Notes under the pieces: model-generated
Told to the model about the DNA's origin: nothing
Databases searched by the model: none
Seen by the model: the letters and a program-made list of their open reading frames with translations, nothing else
Translations under genes and position numbers: made by a program
Shown: positions 11,570-12,138 of the stretch, in pieces
Layout: each line of letters starts with the position of its first letter
Numbering within the stretch: position 1 is the first letter of the stretch
Assembly: GCA_027026055.1 (NCBI GenBank)
Contig: JALVPA010000132.1
Location: 1-12,138, forward strand
Source of the DNA: Campylobacteraceae bacterium
GTDB taxonomy: Bacteria > Campylobacterota > Campylobacteria > Campylobacterales > Sulfurovaceae
Reading direction: 5' to 3'
DNA: 12,138 nt

Positions 11570-12138
11570 ATGTCCGTCGAACTGCGATTTAAAAAACTAT
11601 TCTGTATGTTCTCTATTTCATTGGGATTGATATATGGGGGAGAGGCCGACAAATACAATCGATTTATACCGATTGTATTTGATGAACTGGTCATTGTCGT
11701 TCCTTTCCGGGAACATGACAATACGTTCACGCCACCGCAGAATACGACTACGCCACCAACCGACACGACCGCCCCAACCGTCGATACAACCATCGATTCT
11801 TATACCGAAACACCCATTGTTACAGGAACCTGTGCAAAAAACAGCACGATTATACTTTATGTAGACGGTACCGCCGTTTCACCCACTACAACCTGTGATG
11901 CACACGGTAGATTTAGCATTGCAATCACCTCTCCAAAGTTGAGCGACGGAGAGCATGAGATCACCGTTACACAAACAGATACGAAAGGTCGCACAATCTC
12001 TTCGAAAAACTCCGTAACGGTTCATACTCACGCTTTTGACAAAACCAAATTCGCCCTCTTTGCCTGGGGAGAGCTGGGGATGCACTGCATGGATGAGGAT
12101 TATGAAACCTTCTCGCTCCTGCCGCCGTACAATACCCT
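11570..12138 (+). CDS. Secreted protein with Ig-like domain and LGMHC signature (5' part; continues beyond window)
   Basis: Open from ATG 11570 to the window end (189 full codons) with no stop. AAAGGAG (11552-11558) precedes the ATG by 11 bases. Signal peptide: basic residues RFKK at 6-9, then a hydrophobic stretch to about residue 23. A Thr/Pro-rich linker (about 52-70) leads to a bacterial Ig-like domain (about 76-150; ITSPKLSDGEHEITVTQTD is typical) with a possible Cys pair (near residues 86 and 107). At 168-173 stands ELGMHC and at 185-188 PPYN, with the same 11-residue spacing as in the cytochrome at 5693-8053. No haem site is visible in the part present; CXXCH motifs may follow downstream. 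A c-di-GMP riboswitch controls it, in my reading. It is probably periplasmic or surface-located. The function is unknown. Confidence 0.85.
   Translation, partial: MSVELRFKKLFCMFSISLGLIYGGEADKYNRFIPIVFDELVIVVPFREHDNTFTPPQNTTTPPTDTTAPTVDTTIDSYTETPIVTGTCAKNSTIILYVDGTAVSPTTTCDAHGRFSIAITSPKLSDGEHEITVTQTDTKGRTISSKNSVTVHTHAFDKTKFALFAWGELGMHCMDEDYETFSLLPPYNT
11650..11681. repeat. Perfect 12-bp inverted repeat inside the 5' coding region
   Basis: CAAATACAATCG (11650-11661) and CGATTGTATTTG (11670-11681) are exact complements around an 8-base loop, 80 bases into the secreted LGMHC gene. As mRNA this is a stable hairpin. Confidence 0.6.
11693..11722. repeat. Second hairpin, 11 bp with a 2-base bulge
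   Basis: ATTGTCGTTCC (11693-11703) pairs with GGAAC (11710-11714) and, after a bulged AT, GACAAT (11717-11722). It lies 12 bases after the 12-bp inverted repeat and inside the same coding region. Confidence 0.55.

Noticed and set aside
11433..11630. 65-codon plus-strand open frame in the riboswitch leader
   Set aside because: It has no ribosome site, overlaps the proposed switching hairpins and the start of the better-supported secreted gene in another frame, and has low-complexity content.
1..12138. CRISPR array, insertion sequence, tRNA or rRNA gene, phage genes
   Set aside because: No regularly spaced direct repeats, transposase-like frames, cloverleaf sequences or phage structural genes were seen on either strand.

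Overview
The window looks like a chromosomal segment of a Campylobacterota bacterium (formerly Epsilonproteobacteria), probably a free-living Sulfurovum/Sulfurimonas-like lineage. The support is the gene order lysS - glyA - DUF1882 protein - SPOR-domain protein, which from memory matches the Campylobacter order Cj0401-Cj0404. AT-rich intergenic regions with good -10 boxes and poor -35 boxes, and AAAGGA/AAAGGAG ribosome sites, fit the same group. No rRNA, tRNA, insertion sequence or CRISPR array was seen.

Layout. (1) 1-2955, plus strand: the 3' part of lysS, complete glyA, and a DUF1882 gene overlapping the end of glyA. (2) 2952-4085, minus strand: an 85-residue exported protein whose stop codon overlaps that of DUF1882, then a two-domain exported protein (NrfJ-like plus OB-fold). 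(3) 4198-5505, plus: two tandem exported proteins built of exact 24-residue MORN/YwqK-type repeats. (4) 5693-8053, plus: a 786-residue secreted cytochrome with seven CXXCH haem sites and an N-terminal non-haem domain carrying ELGMHC-X11-PPYN, followed by a clear intrinsic terminator. (5) 8187-11273, plus: SPOR-domain protein, trpE, a small membrane coiled-coil protein and a soluble coiled-coil protein, tightly packed. (6) 11274-12138, plus: a promoter, a c-di-GMP-I (GEMM-I) riboswitch, a long leader and the 5' part of a secreted protein with an Ig-like domain. This last gene has no stop in the window. Its final visible residues repeat the ELGMHC-X11-PPYN signature of the cytochrome.

How it may fit together. 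Regions 2-4 look like an accessory respiratory/envelope block inserted into an otherwise conserved housekeeping order. NrfJ/OB-fold proteins are often found beside multihaem cytochromes, and here one lies about 1.6 kb from a heptahaem cytochrome. The most interesting feature is the pair of LGMHC-domain secreted proteins on either side of the SPOR-trpE block, the second under an apparent c-di-GMP riboswitch. This suggests that an exported, possibly surface-exposed electron-transfer or binding system is tied to the c-di-GMP lifestyle switch. The substrate and partners cannot be read from the sequence.
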